A stretch of DNA of 64,000 nucleotides from positions 124,001 to 188,000 of the forward strand of contig CAZNDB010000001.1 of assembly GCA_964571725.1 (NCBI GenBank). Reading direction: 5' to 3'. Below the pieces are notes generated by a model. That model was not told where the DNA came from, did no database searches, and saw only the letters and a program-made list of their open reading frames with translations. Of the stretch, positions 32,268 to 41,518 are shown in pieces; the stretch's first letter is position 1; the number at the start of each line of letters is the position of its first letter. The position numbers and the translations under genes are program-made. Source of the stretch: UBA1369 sp964571725 (GTDB taxonomy: Bacteria; Patescibacteriota; Gracilibacteria; UBA1369).

Positions 32268-33450
32268 AAAAAATCTGATTATCCTTAACCTTGCCCTGGT
32301 CGCGCTGGCAGCTCCTTTATATTGGGGATCGGGCTGGCTGCAGGCCAATGTCTTCAAGACCTCCGGACAGGCTGTTGAAAAAGAAAACTTAACTCCCCAG
32401 AATACCGTAGTTTCCACCGACGCCCTGGATTTGAAAATCTATGATAATTTCAGCAACGGACAGATCCCCGGGCGCTTTCAAAAGATGGTAATCGAACACA
32501 TCAACAACGCCCGGGAGGAAATTATCATCGCGATGTATGCTTTTGATATCGTGGAAATCAGAGATGCTTTGATTGCAGCCAAGAATCGCGGCGTCAAAAT
32601 TAAATTATTGTATACCGCGGCCAAAAGCGAGAACATCAACCCTTTCCTGGCCGGACTTGCCGAAGAGATATCGCTGATCAGAATCGGGGAGAATATCGAC
32701 AGCGTAAATTACAGCATGCATCACAAATTTATGTTGATAGATCCGGAAACGGAAAACCGCAGTTTACTGGCGGGTTCCTGGAACTGGACCAGTCTGCAGG
32801 AAGAACTTGACCCCAACTTGCTGATGGAAACCTCCAACCGTGAAATCATCGAAAGTTATCGGAGGGAAGCGGAACGACTGGCCACCGGTAATAACGGATA
32901 TTTTAAATTCAGACTGACGGATTTTCGTCCCTGGAGCGATCTGATTACATTCAGTAACGCACGGGTCGAAGTCTGGTTTTCTCCCGGACGCGATAAATAT
33001 TCGATTCAAAACCGGGTGATTTCCATGATTGATGCAGCCCAACAGCAAATCGATATCGCCAATACCATTATTGACTCGTCTTTCATTGCCGACGGCATTT
33101 TGAAAAAAGCCGGGGCCGGGGTAAAGGTCCGCGTAATTTTTAACCGGGAAGGCGTGGACAACCAACAGCCGCTCCTGGGGTATCTGAAAAAGCACAAGGA
33201 GCAGCGCAAGCTGGCCAATCTGGAAATCGTCATCGGCGGCGAAGAGAAGGCCAATGAACTGGGGCAGTTTTCCATCTTCCACCATCACTTTATGGTGGTT
33301 GACGGCTACAAAGTGCTCACGGGCACGGCCAACTGGACCTATGGCGGATTTTTCCTCAACGATGAAGATTTCCTGGTAATTGAATCGGCAGAAATTGCCC
33401 AGAAGTTTTCCGAAATCTTTGATTACTATTTCTTGAAATACCGCGGATAA
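32248..33450 (+). CDS. Phospholipase D-like protein with two HKD motifs
   Basis: The 400-residue protein has an N-terminal signal anchor (LIILNLALVALAAPLYWGSG) and two PLD repeats. The HxK motifs are SMHHKFMLIDPETENRSLLAGS (first repeat, near residue 161) and FHHHFMVVDGYKVLTGTANW (second, near 349); the second has H-x-F where H-x-K is usual, followed by the expected D and the GTANW tail. The superfamily includes phospholipases, nucleases and cardiolipin synthases; an outside-facing membrane-anchored phosphodiesterase is a reasonable reading. It is coupled to the degenerate ABC transporter upstream, and its 3' end overlaps the convergent reverse-transcriptase gene by 25 bases. Confidence 0.85.
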   Translation: MHFRKIKKNLIILNLALVALAAPLYWGSGWLQANVFKTSGQAVEKENLTPQNTVVSTDALDLKIYDNFSNGQIPGRFQKMVIEHINNAREEIIIAMYAFDIVEIRDALIAAKNRGVKIKLLYTAAKSENINPFLAGLAEEISLIRIGENIDSVNYSMHHKFMLIDPETENRSLLAGSWNWTSLQEELDPNLLMETSNREIIESYRREAERLATGNNGYFKFRLTDFRPWSDLITFSNARVEVWFSPGRDKYSIQNRVISMIDAAQQQIDIANTIIDSSFIADGILKKAGAGVKVRVIFNREGVDNQQPLLGYLKKHKEQRKLANLEIVIGGEEKANELGQFSIFHHHFMVVDGYKVLTGTANWTYGGFFLNDEDFLVIESAEIAQKFSEIFDYYFLKYRG

Positions 33451-34712
33451 ATTGCCTGTCCGAAATGGCTGAAAAAGCTTTGCAGCCTGAATTCTCCCCC
33501 AGCCATGATTTTTTTCCCCTTGGCCAGTTTTTTGGCAGTGTAGCCTCCTCCCAGATAAGCCCAAAGTGTCTTCATGACGCGCTCTGAAAGCTGCTGCAGT
33601 AAACGCGTATCGGTAACCAGGTTGTGCGGATTAACGTGGTTCAACAGAAAAGTAGACCTTCCCTTTTCATTTACCACCAGCAGTTTCTTGATTTTCTTCA
33701 GCTTGGCGGCCACCCCTGAATTGGAACTGGATTTGAACATTACTTTCAGTTGGGCCATGATTTTGTCGACTTTTGATTTGGGAATGGAGAGTTTACCTTT
33801 TTCGAAAGCCAGGCCGAGATATTCAAAATAACTCTCCAATGGTTGCAATATGGTTTTGTCATTGTTGAGAATTATTTTCATTTTGTTGCACTCTGTTTTG
33901 ATATAATCCAGAAAGCTCTGTAATTTTTCACGGTCGCGGTCCAGCACAATCACGTCATCGCCCACCCGGCGGTAGAACTCCGCTTCGGCACCGATTTTTT
34001 CATCGATCTGGGACATATAAATGTTATTGAAAAGACTGACCAACGGGATTCCCTGCATGGTTCCTTCGGACATCGAGGACCAGTCGCCCCGTCTTACAAA
34101 GGACATTTCGATAAACTGGCGCAGCAAATCAAGGGTCTGTTCGTCTACTCCCAGCCCGCGTAACTTGTTTAATAGAATTGTTTTATTAATATGGTCGGAA
34201 TAGTCTTTGAAATCCGTTTTCAGCAGATAGTAGCCATTGTTTACATTGGATAAATAAAACCGGCGCAGTGAACGCAGGGCAAAATAAGACGGCCTCTCGC
34301 TCCGGAATGAATATAAAAATTTGGAGTAATGGGGTTTTAGAAATTCCTGCAAAACGCGGTAAACCGCCTGGCACTTGATCCTTTCCCGCACTGGTACCAT
34401 GTAAATCTTACGGATTTTACCGTTCTTTTTGGGAATGGCCACGGACTGTGCCAGCCGCAAGGGATGATTCTCAATAATTTCCAGGCGGATCTGTTCCAGA
34501 AATTCCTTCAGATTCAACTCGGTTTGATGAATTTGCTGACCGTCGATTACGTCATAATCAAACACCTTGCACTTGATCAGGAAAGTTTCATAAACTTCCA
34601 GATAGGCTTCCTGGATGTTTTCTTGGCTGATTATCCGTTGATAAAGATTGGTGATGGGCATTTTGGTCTTAGTATTTGTGATGTCTTTGGGCGGATGGTA
34701 CGGCCGCTTCAA
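33426..34712 (-). CDS. Reverse transcriptase of unassigned group
   Basis: The 428-residue protein has the palm motifs of group II-like bacterial reverse transcriptases: KKNGKIRKIYMVPVRERI, motif A LLKTDFKDYSDHINKTIL (catalytic Asp), motif B EGTMQGIPLVSLFNNIYM and motif C YRRVGDDVIVLD. Motif C is VGDD, not the usual Y/FxDD, and the residue after the motif B serine is Leu. No intron-type maturase or endonuclease domain follows; the last 130 residues are basic and helical. It might serve a diversity-generating element, a defence RT or a retron, but no template/variable repeat pair or msr-msd was found nearby. Starts at 34712 (MKRPYHPPKD) or 34661 (MPITNLYQ) are both possible. Confidence 0.8.
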   Translation of the reverse strand: MKRPYHPPKDITNTKTKMPITNLYQRIISQENIQEAYLEVYETFLIKCKVFDYDVIDGQQIHQTELNLKEFLEQIRLEIIENHPLRLAQSVAIPKKNGKIRKIYMVPVRERIKCQAVYRVLQEFLKPHYSKFLYSFRSERPSYFALRSLRRFYLSNVNNGYYLLKTDFKDYSDHINKTILLNKLRGLGVDEQTLDLLRQFIEMSFVRRGDWSSMSEGTMQGIPLVSLFNNIYMSQIDEKIGAEAEFYRRVGDDVIVLDRDREKLQSFLDYIKTECNKMKIILNNDKTILQPLESYFEYLGLAFEKGKLSIPKSKVDKIMAQLKVMFKSSSNSGVAAKLKKIKKLLVVNEKGRSTFLLNHVNPHNLVTDTRLLQQLSERVMKTLWAYLGGGYTAKKLAKGKKIMAGGEFRLQSFFSHFGQAIYPRYFKK

Positions 34713-35098
34713 ACCGGCTCGTTAATGAAAGATTCTTTTCCTGACGGGTCGCCTAGACTTCAGGTTGGGGGGAGTGTTCCGTGACTTCATTCTCACTGTG
34801 CTCTCCTCCTGACCACCCTCCTCTAGGTGATCCACGAGGGATTAGAATCCTCATGTCTTCAGCACTCTCTGTTACCGGTATCCGTCGGTTTTTAAAAACG
34901 GAGGCCCTGAAGTTTTGAATACTTTATGCCCCCCTTTTGATCGGGTGGCTAAATTACTCATCCGCCTGACAAAGAACATCATTGAATTACACCACGGAAA
35001 GACCGCCTGACAAAAGGGAACGGGGGGACTCTCTCCTTGCCAAAAACGGCAGCAGTCTGTATATCTTCTGGGCAATCAATTCACAAAAGCCTCCTGCC
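34713..35098. other. Intergenic region between reverse transcriptase and ABC-F genes
   Basis: About 390 bases lie between divergent genes. No convincing gene is seen: a 67-residue frame at 34872-35075 on the minus strand and an upstream extension of the ABC-F frame lack protein-like features. The stretch holds purine-rich runs and short repeats (GCCTGACAAA at 34964 and 35006). It could carry an RNA connected with the reverse transcriptase, but I cannot define one. Confidence 0.4.
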
Positions 35099-36523
35099 AT
35101 GCTCATCACCCAAAATCTACAATATGATTATTCCGGCCAGGCGCTCTTTGAAGGGGTCAATGTCTCTCTGGACAGCACCGCCAAAAAACGCGTGGCGATT
35201 GTCGGAAAAAACGGTTGCGGCAAGACCAGTCTTTTGAAACTTCTGGTAGGAGAAGCAGAGCCGACGCATGGCACGGTCAGCAGCTCTCGCGAAATTATCG
35301 GTTATCTGAAACAGGAACCGGATTTCGGCGATGAAACGCGGACGGTCGGTGAATTTCTGGAAAGCAAACTGGAAGAGGACTGGATGACCTACAAAATTGA
35401 AATGGTTTTGGATGAAGTAAATCTTCCTTCGGAAATTCAAACCTTACCCCTGGATAAAATCAGCGGGGGGCAACGCATGCGCATCGCTTTGGCCGAAGTT
35501 CTGCTCAAGGAACCCACCATCCTGCTTCTGGACGAGCCCACCAACCATCTGGACACCCAGTCTATCGAATGGCTGGTTGGTTTTCTGGAAAAATTCAACG
35601 GCACGGTTGCCTTTGTTTCTCATGACCGGACTTTTATTAACCGTGTGGCCGACCAGGTCTGGGAAATCACTTCCGACCGCAACGTGGAAGTTTACGGCGT
35701 GAAATACGATCTGTATCTGATCGAACGTTATGAAAGATATCTGAAAAAACTGGCGGCATTTGAATTCAGCCAGCGCGAGATTCGCGAATTGCAGGACTGG
35801 CTGAAGGCCAATGCCAATCACCCCAAATACAAATTTACGGCTACCGTGGCCCAGAGAAAAAAAGCCCTGGAAAGGATGGAGGTCAAGGCTCCGCCCGAAC
35901 CGATGTCCGACCCCCGCGTCAAAATGCATCATCTCTCCAAAGACCAGCAGGGCACTGTGTTGTCGGTAAAAATTCGCGAAAAATCTTTCGGCGAACGCAA
36001 AATCCTCCAGAACGTGGAATTTAAAATACACGCCGGTGAACGCTTCCTGATCCGTGGGCCTAATGGCTCCGGCAAAACCACCCTGATCAAAATTCTGGCC
36101 GGTGAAGACAAAGATTTTGACGGACAGCTGACCTACAAACAAAACATCCGGATCGGCTACCTGAGCCAGTTTACAGCCCTCGACCTGGACGCCACGGTGA
36201 TCGACCAGTTCAGCGCTAAAACGCAGATCGATTACACCCTGGCCCGCAGCATTCTTTCCAAATATCTTTTTCCGGCGGAGTTTATGGAGGACAAAATCAA
36301 AAATCTCAGTTTCGGCCAGCAGCGCCGTCTGGAACTGGCCATTTTGCTCACCCGGAAGCCCGACTTGTTGCTTCTGGATGAACCCACCAATCATCTGGAC
36401 ATTTTCCTGCGCGAGGATCTGGAGAACTTTCTGATGCAACAGGAGGTGGCTATGTGCATCATTTCCCACGACAGTTATTTTCTCAACAAAATCGGCATTT
36501 CCCATACCGTGGAGTTAAATTGA
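35099..36523 (+). CDS. ABC-F family ATPase (translation-associated)
   Basis: The 474-residue soluble protein has two ABC ATPase domains: the first with GKNGCGKTSLLK, SGGQRMRIALAE and LLLDEPTNHLD, the second with GPNGSGKTTLIK, LSFGQQRRLELA and LLLDEPTNHLD. An interdomain linker rich in charged residues (QREIRELQDWLKANANHPKY) corresponds to the P-site tRNA-interaction motif of the family. ABC-F proteins act on ribosomes (EttA/Uup/YbiT types) or confer antibiotic protection; which subtype this is cannot be told. The frame is open up to 34982, but the conserved N-terminus (MLITQNLQYDYSG) sets the start at 35099. It ends in TGA. Confidence 0.92.
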   Translation: MLITQNLQYDYSGQALFEGVNVSLDSTAKKRVAIVGKNGCGKTSLLKLLVGEAEPTHGTVSSSREIIGYLKQEPDFGDETRTVGEFLESKLEEDWMTYKIEMVLDEVNLPSEIQTLPLDKISGGQRMRIALAEVLLKEPTILLLDEPTNHLDTQSIEWLVGFLEKFNGTVAFVSHDRTFINRVADQVWEITSDRNVEVYGVKYDLYLIERYERYLKKLAAFEFSQREIRELQDWLKANANHPKYKFTATVAQRKKALERMEVKAPPEPMSDPRVKMHHLSKDQQGTVLSVKIREKSFGERKILQNVEFKIHAGERFLIRGPNGSGKTTLIKILAGEDKDFDGQLTYKQNIRIGYLSQFTALDLDATVIDQFSAKTQIDYTLARSILSKYLFPAEFMEDKIKNLSFGQQRRLELAILLTRKPDLLLLDEPTNHLDIFLREDLENFLMQQEVAMCIISHDSYFLNKIGISHTVELN

Positions 36524-36587
36524 GCCTATCAAATTAGCTTTTTAAAAAAGTCAAAAGCAGACATAATGGACATAAACTCATAATGTC

Positions 36588-37877
36588 ATGCCTATGAATT
36601 CAAAATATTCAGGAGTTGAGCAATTTCCCCCCGAAAACAGATCTGTACCGGGCATGCTGGGAGGGTCAGGAACCACCGGTAATTCCCAGTTTCCTTTTGA
36701 CCCCGAGCAGATCAAAAAAAAGGTAAGACTGACCATGATGGCGGTTTTAGCCGCTGTGGTCCTGTTTATCGGACTGGTCGGATCATTGGTGTTTTATCCA
36801 TACCTTTTCGCCGGCTTTTTCGAAATTTTTGACCCCGGCCCGATCAAAGGAAATCTGCTGGCGCTGACCTATGTCCCCCAAAACCCCGACAATGAAACCT
36901 CAGCCGTTTCCGGCGGGAAAGTCTGGATTGTAACCAATCCTTCCTTCAACTATGTACAAACTGTCAGTACTCCCGGCAGTTACTCAGTCAGCTCGGAATG
37001 CGCGGGCTGCAAAATACGTGTTTATATCTATGATCCGCTGAATAAAACTGTCCAGTCACAATGGGACATAGACCTGAAGGGAATGCCTTATGATGTGGAT
37101 TTATACAGGGAAAAAGACGCGGTCTGGCTGTCGGCCCGGCAGACCGACTCCATGGATCCGTTTATTTACAAATATGACGCCAAAACCGGAGCGCAATTAT
37201 TGAACACCGGGTCTTTCGTCAAAGAAAACCCCCAATTGACGGCCGGCATTGTAGAATTGTCCCATTTCGAAAATCCCCGCAGATTGGATCTGAAATTGGC
37301 TGACGGAAAAGAGTTTATTTTTACGCCGGCAGACGGAAAATTCTATGCGGGCCAGCAGGAATTCAATCAGGCTAACGAAAGCGGGGGATCAACTACCGTC
37401 TTCGGATTAACTGAAGAATCATCAGATCAGAGAAAAAAGCTTTACAGCATTACCGGTCCCCGCGCAAAAGTACTGGGAGGCCGCTGCGATACGCATGCCG
37501 GTAAAGCCGATACGCTTAAGTTTTTCTGCGAGTCAACGGCCAAATTGCTCAGTGAGGAGATATTTCTGGAACCAATTATCCTCTATCAGGACGACCGGAC
37601 AGCTGTGATCTTCCATCAAAACAGTTTGGGCCGTGACGCCCAAAGAATGCTTACCGCCTATGACCTTGAAGGCAAAAAGCTCTGGACGGTACCGCAGGAA
37701 CGTCTTTTCAATGCCATAAAGTATGATCCGGATAATTCACTTTCCGCAATTTTCTTTTTACAAAGCCACCTTTCCGCAGAACTGTCGGGAGGAGTGTTTG
37801 TCTTCATAATGGAAGGAGTGGGAGCTGTGGGATTGGACGCGCAGCAGGGAACAGAATTATGGAGAATTGAAACTTAA
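36588..37877 (+). CDS. Membrane-anchored beta-propeller-like protein
   Basis: The 429-residue protein has a proline/serine-rich N-terminal cytoplasmic part, one transmembrane helix at about 49-75 (MMAVLAAVVLFIGLVGSLVFY) and a long exported part. The exported part repeats strand patterns such as KTVQSQWDIDLKGMPYDVDL, SGGKVWIVTNPSF and VGLDAQQGTELWRIE, in the style of PQQ/WD-type propeller blades. It resembles ligand-sensing or assembly propellers, but the number of blades cannot be counted reliably. Cysteines occur as a CAGC pair. It has its own upstream region and precedes the radical-SAM gene. Confidence 0.65.
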   Translation: MPMNSKYSGVEQFPPENRSVPGMLGGSGTTGNSQFPFDPEQIKKKVRLTMMAVLAAVVLFIGLVGSLVFYPYLFAGFFEIFDPGPIKGNLLALTYVPQNPDNETSAVSGGKVWIVTNPSFNYVQTVSTPGSYSVSSECAGCKIRVYIYDPLNKTVQSQWDIDLKGMPYDVDLYREKDAVWLSARQTDSMDPFIYKYDAKTGAQLLNTGSFVKENPQLTAGIVELSHFENPRRLDLKLADGKEFIFTPADGKFYAGQQEFNQANESGGSTTVFGLTEESSDQRKKLYSITGPRAKVLGGRCDTHAGKADTLKFFCESTAKLLSEEIFLEPIILYQDDRTAVIFHQNSLGRDAQRMLTAYDLEGKKLWTVPQERLFNAIKYDPDNSLSAIFFLQSHLSAELSGGVFVFIMEGVGAVGLDAQQGTELWRIET

Positions 37878-37886
37878 AAGGGTAGG

Positions 37887-37914
37887 TTGACAAAAGCGAA
37901 GAAAAGGGTATAGT
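37887..37914 (+). promoter_or_regulatory. Promoter of the radical-SAM gene
   Basis: TTGACA at 37887-37892, a 16-base spacer and TATAGT at 37909-37914. The coding start is at 37975. Confidence 0.75.
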
Positions 37915-37974
37915 AAAACACTATCCATTATTAGCAGTTTCGAAAATAATTCAGGTAAATAATCGTAAATAAGC

Positions 37975-39423
37975 ATGGAATCATCTCTGTATAAAGAGGC
38001 CGACGAGCAGTATGACCGGTACGAACTGGGAAAGCTACCGGAGTCACTGCAGAGAAACAGCCTCGATCATTATTATTTGAGCGTCTATCCTCCTTTGAAA
38101 GGCATGCAGGCGATGGACGAAGGACAAGTGGCTTTGCCCGAATACCCTGAAACTATAAGCAACGCCTATGTGCATATTCCTTTTTGCAGCGGCGTTTGTG
38201 ATTTCTGCAGTTATTTTGTGACTGCCGTCAGACCGGACAAAATTGAACGCGTTGAAAATTATCTGGATCTGGTCAAACGGGAAATTGATTACCACCGGGC
38301 CAGAACCAATCTGCAAATCAATTATCTGTACATGGGAGGCGGAACGCCCAGCCTGATTCCGCCAGCCGCCCTAAAAAATTTCCTCGATCATCTGGCCGGA
38401 AATTCCGTGCTTGCCCCGGAAGTGCAGGGGACTTTGGAACTGCATCCTGAATTTTTCCGTCAAAGAGAGCATGCCCAACAATTTCTGGATGCCCTCAAAG
38501 AACATGGCATCAACCGGGTCAGTCTGGGCCTGGAATCCGCCAGCGATGAAGTTCTGGCCTGCTCCAACCGCCGGCATGAAGCGGATTTTTTCCGGGGAGC
38601 CGTCGATTTCATCAAAAATAATGGATTCTATTTGAACGTGGATTTGATGTATGGCTTACCGGACATGACTTTCGAACAATGGGAACACACATTGAAAAGC
38701 GCTGTGGCCTGCAATCCAGATTCCATTTCCACCTACTTTTTATTTGTCGATCCGGGCACCCGGACCTGGCACGATGTCAAAAGAGGAAAAATAATTTTGC
38801 CTGATAACCGCACCATCCAGACCCAGCATCTGATGGGCCGGAATTTTCTGCAGCAAAACGGTTTTCACGAGCTGCCCAATGATTTTTACAGCAAAGTGCA
38901 GGGTGATCCGGAGCAATTTATTCAGGAAGCCCTGCCCTCCGCCGGTTCCTCTCTGCCAATTGGCGCGGGAGCCTATGGTTTCTTGGACGGAACACAATTC
39001 TACAACCAGTTTGATCTGCAGGCATACGAAGCCAGAATCAAGGCAGGTCTTTCACCTGTCTGGCGCGGCCACAAACTCGATGCCGACAATCAGCTTCGCC
39101 GCGACATAATGTTTTCTTTTAAAAATTCCCCTTCACTGAATAAAAAACTATTCGAGGCCAGATACGGCACGGATCCCGCCCGGCGTTTCCCCGAAATATT
39201 CAGAGTGCTCACTATGCATGGACTGATTGAGGACACCGATTCCACCATTAAACTGACTCCCAAAGGAAATCTCTGCGTGGAAGAGGTATGCTCTTTGTTT
39301 GGCGACGCTGATCTACTTCTGAAAGGTGCTCCCGGACGTTCTCCATCTGAACAGGCCAAATTGGAAAAACACAATTATTCACCCACCCTTCGCCGGCTGC
39401 CGGTAGTGGGGGAAGGGGAATAG
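37975..39423 (+). CDS. Radical-SAM protein of the HemN/HemW (coproporphyrinogen oxidase-like) family
   Basis: The 482-residue protein has the 4Fe-4S site HIPFCSGVCDFCSYF (CxxxCxxC), the SAM-binding YMGGGTPSLIP, NRVSLGLESASDEVL and DLMYGLPDMTFEQW, all typical of the HemN/HemW group. Members are coproporphyrinogen dehydrogenases, heme chaperones (HemW) or heme-degrading methylases. The C-terminal part with RRDIMFSFKNSPSLNKKLFEARYG is HemW-like, with a winged-helix tail. No other heme-synthesis gene is in the window, though a SOUL heme-binding protein lies at 41609-42235. The role in this organism is undecided between heme handling and another radical reaction. Confidence 0.85.
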   Translation: MESSLYKEADEQYDRYELGKLPESLQRNSLDHYYLSVYPPLKGMQAMDEGQVALPEYPETISNAYVHIPFCSGVCDFCSYFVTAVRPDKIERVENYLDLVKREIDYHRARTNLQINYLYMGGGTPSLIPPAALKNFLDHLAGNSVLAPEVQGTLELHPEFFRQREHAQQFLDALKEHGINRVSLGLESASDEVLACSNRRHEADFFRGAVDFIKNNGFYLNVDLMYGLPDMTFEQWEHTLKSAVACNPDSISTYFLFVDPGTRTWHDVKRGKIILPDNRTIQTQHLMGRNFLQQNGFHELPNDFYSKVQGDPEQFIQEALPSAGSSLPIGAGAYGFLDGTQFYNQFDLQAYEARIKAGLSPVWRGHKLDADNQLRRDIMFSFKNSPSLNKKLFEARYGTDPARRFPEIFRVLTMHGLIEDTDSTIKLTPKGNLCVEEVCSLFGDADLLLKGAPGRSPSEQAKLEKHNYSPTLRRLPVVGEGE

Positions 39424-39498
39424 CAGTCAAAGACTGCATTTAGAACACCAGACAATATAAAATCTTCAGATCGAAGAATATTTTTCTTTTTCCGCAAA

Positions 39499-40674
39499 AT
39501 GGACAATAATAAAAAAAATATTAATAAAAAACTTTCCATGAAAAAATCACTGTCGACACTTATCGGCATCATTTCAATCATATCCATTGTATCGCCAGTC
39601 TACGCCTCCTTTTCTGATGTCTCCAATACCAATCCCTATTACACGGCTATTGATTATGTTCAGACGCAGGGAATTGTCAGCGGCTATCCCGATGGAACCT
39701 ATAAGCCGGAAAATCCGGTGAACCGCGCGGAGTTTGTAAAAATTCTGGTTGGAGCCGCCTTGAAATATAACCCGGCGCAGGATCCTTCCGGCTACGATAT
39801 CTATGCGCTTATAGGAATTGATTTAACCGACATCAGTAGCGGAGAGTGGTTTGTACCGTACGTAAGAAAAGCGATTCAAAGCAATATTATTTCCGGATAT
39901 CCTGATAAAACTTTCAAGGGTGCGACTAATATTAATAAGGCGGAAGCGGCCAAAATTCTAGTAAACAGTTTCGGACTGCCGACATTGTCTGAAAGTTTCA
40001 ACGTGAACTGGTACGACCAATATATTTATGCCCTGGAAGAAGTCCATGCTATTCCTGCCTCCCTGGTCTGTGTCGATCAAAAAGTTACCAGGGGTGAGCT
40101 CGCGGAAATGATTTACCGGATTAAGACCAATCTAACCACACTCCCGGCTACATCTTCCTACATCAAATCCGGCACTAAACTGCAGTATATAGCGGATACG
40201 AATAAATGCGATCTGAACGGAGCCATGTTGCCGGCAGGTCAAACTCCCGCAGTTTCTTCCTCAGAACCCAAACAGGTGACGCTTGATGACTCAGACGTCA
40301 ACAACGGTTCCACTATGTACGATTTTGACACTGAACAACGCACCAACAGCGATGTTTCACCGGACATGATGCTGGGTAGCATATTTTACGAAGACTCCTG
40401 GATGCGCGGCGTTGATTGGCAGGTGGTCCCCATGCAAGATACTTTTGACAGTATCATCCAATGTCCCGCCGAAGGCTATGCCGGTGTACATGACGTGGGA
40501 TCCGACGGTTTTGGAACTCCCTACAATGCCTGGCAGGGAGACGTTTACTGCCTGAAAACCGATCTGGGAAAATATGTTTTGCTTGAAGTGTTAAGTTCCT
40601 ACAATGAAGGCGATAACAGATTTTTGACTTTCAAATATCTGATGAACAGGACAGGAGGGACCAAGATAAGATGA
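39499..40674 (+). CDS. SLH-domain secreted protein
   Basis: The 391-residue protein has a signal peptide (TLIGIISIISIVSPVYA; the methionine at 39538 is an alternative start). Three SLH repeats follow: SGYPDGTYKPENPVNRAEF, SGYPDKTFKGATNINKAEA, and a shorter third with DQKVTRGELAEMIYRI. The C-terminal half (about residues 230-391) is a separate beta-rich domain with YDFDTEQRTNSDVSPDMMLG and three cysteines, not recognised. It is probably attached to the wall through the SLH triplet. It ends in TGA at 40674, 11 bases before the next gene on the same strand. Confidence 0.85.
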   Translation: MDNNKKNINKKLSMKKSLSTLIGIISIISIVSPVYASFSDVSNTNPYYTAIDYVQTQGIVSGYPDGTYKPENPVNRAEFVKILVGAALKYNPAQDPSGYDIYALIGIDLTDISSGEWFVPYVRKAIQSNIISGYPDKTFKGATNINKAEAAKILVNSFGLPTLSESFNVNWYDQYIYALEEVHAIPASLVCVDQKVTRGELAEMIYRIKTNLTTLPATSSYIKSGTKLQYIADTNKCDLNGAMLPAGQTPAVSSSEPKQVTLDDSDVNNGSTMYDFDTEQRTNSDVSPDMMLGSIFYEDSWMRGVDWQVVPMQDTFDSIIQCPAEGYAGVHDVGSDGFGTPYNAWQGDVYCLKTDLGKYVLLEVLSSYNEGDNRFLTFKYLMNRTGGTKIR

Positions 40675-40684
40675 ATTGATTTTT

Positions 40685-41509
40685 ATGGACAATGTTGAAT
40701 GTATTGATTCCCGCGGAACTACCGTTCAGCGCTTCTGGACGCGCGATTCATCAGTCCTGATGGCCGGCTTTTTGCTGGTAATTGTTTTAATTGGTTATTT
40801 CTGGTGGCCATTGGTTGAGGCGGTGATGAGACGGGTTGATTGGAGCCGGGAGTGGTGGCTGCAACTGGACTGGCTTCTGCTGGGTATTTTTGCTTTCACT
40901 TCACTTACTATCGTGGCCCGGGCCGACTTCAAAAAGGACGCTCTGATTATTTTTGTGGGAATCTGCGGCGGTTTGCTAATCGAAGCCTGGGGGACCCAGA
41001 CCAATTTATGGCATTATTACACCGCGGAACGGCCTCCCCTATGGATTATTCCGGCCTGGCCAATCGCCAATTTGTCTATCGACCGGATTACCAGAGCGCT
41101 GGATTGGCTGATTACAAAAATCACCCAAAACCGCCTCAAACCAGAAGCTCGCGGCAGGGGAATATTTAAAGTCGCCTACTGGTTGATTTTTGTTTCATTC
41201 CTGTTGCTGATGTTTTCTTTTGTCGCGCCAACCTTTGACAAATCTTTTACCATTCTGTCTTTACTGCTCTGTCTGATTATCACATTCACTCCCACCAATT
41301 ATCGCCGCGCCACGCTGACTTTCATCGCCGGAACAGCACTCGGTTATTTTTTGGAATTATGGGGAACAACCAATCATTGCTGGACTTATTACACCCAGGA
41401 AACCCCGCCGCTGTTTGCCGTTCTGGCTCACGGCCTGGCCGCAGTGGCCTTTTGGAGGGCAGGGTTGATTTTGAGAATAATAGGCAAAAGCAAAAAACGA
41501 ATATTATAG
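40685..41509 (+). CDS. Multi-pass membrane protein with internal duplication
   Basis: The 274-residue protein (ATG at 40685) has seven or eight transmembrane helices. Two segments repeat one another: GLLIEAWGTQTNLWHYYTAE and GYFLELWGTTNHCWTYYTQE, each at a helix end and each followed by a P-P-L motif. The shared pattern is E-x-WGT-x(4)-W-x-YYT, with acidic and tryptophan residues positioned like a conserved membrane-face site. This implies descent from a fused pair of four-helix units. No catalytic family is recognised. It ends at TAG, ten bases before the first tRNA-like element. Confidence 0.7.
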   Translation: MDNVECIDSRGTTVQRFWTRDSSVLMAGFLLVIVLIGYFWWPLVEAVMRRVDWSREWWLQLDWLLLGIFAFTSLTIVARADFKKDALIIFVGICGGLLIEAWGTQTNLWHYYTAERPPLWIIPAWPIANLSIDRITRALDWLITKITQNRLKPEARGRGIFKVAYWLIFVSFLLLMFSFVAPTFDKSFTILSLLLCLIITFTPTNYRRATLTFIAGTALGYFLELWGTTNHCWTYYTQETPPLFAVLAHGLAAVAFWRAGLILRIIGKSKKRIL

Positions 41510-41518
41510 CACCAATAG

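Noticed and set aside
33426..34981. Calling the reverse transcriptase locus a diversity-generating retroelement
   Set aside because: No template/variable repeat pair, no accessory gene and no C-type-lectin-like target were found; the RT motifs alone are not decisive.
34982..35098. Upstream extension of the ABC-F protein
   Set aside because: The extra 39 residues have no family similarity and precede the standard N-terminus at 35099.
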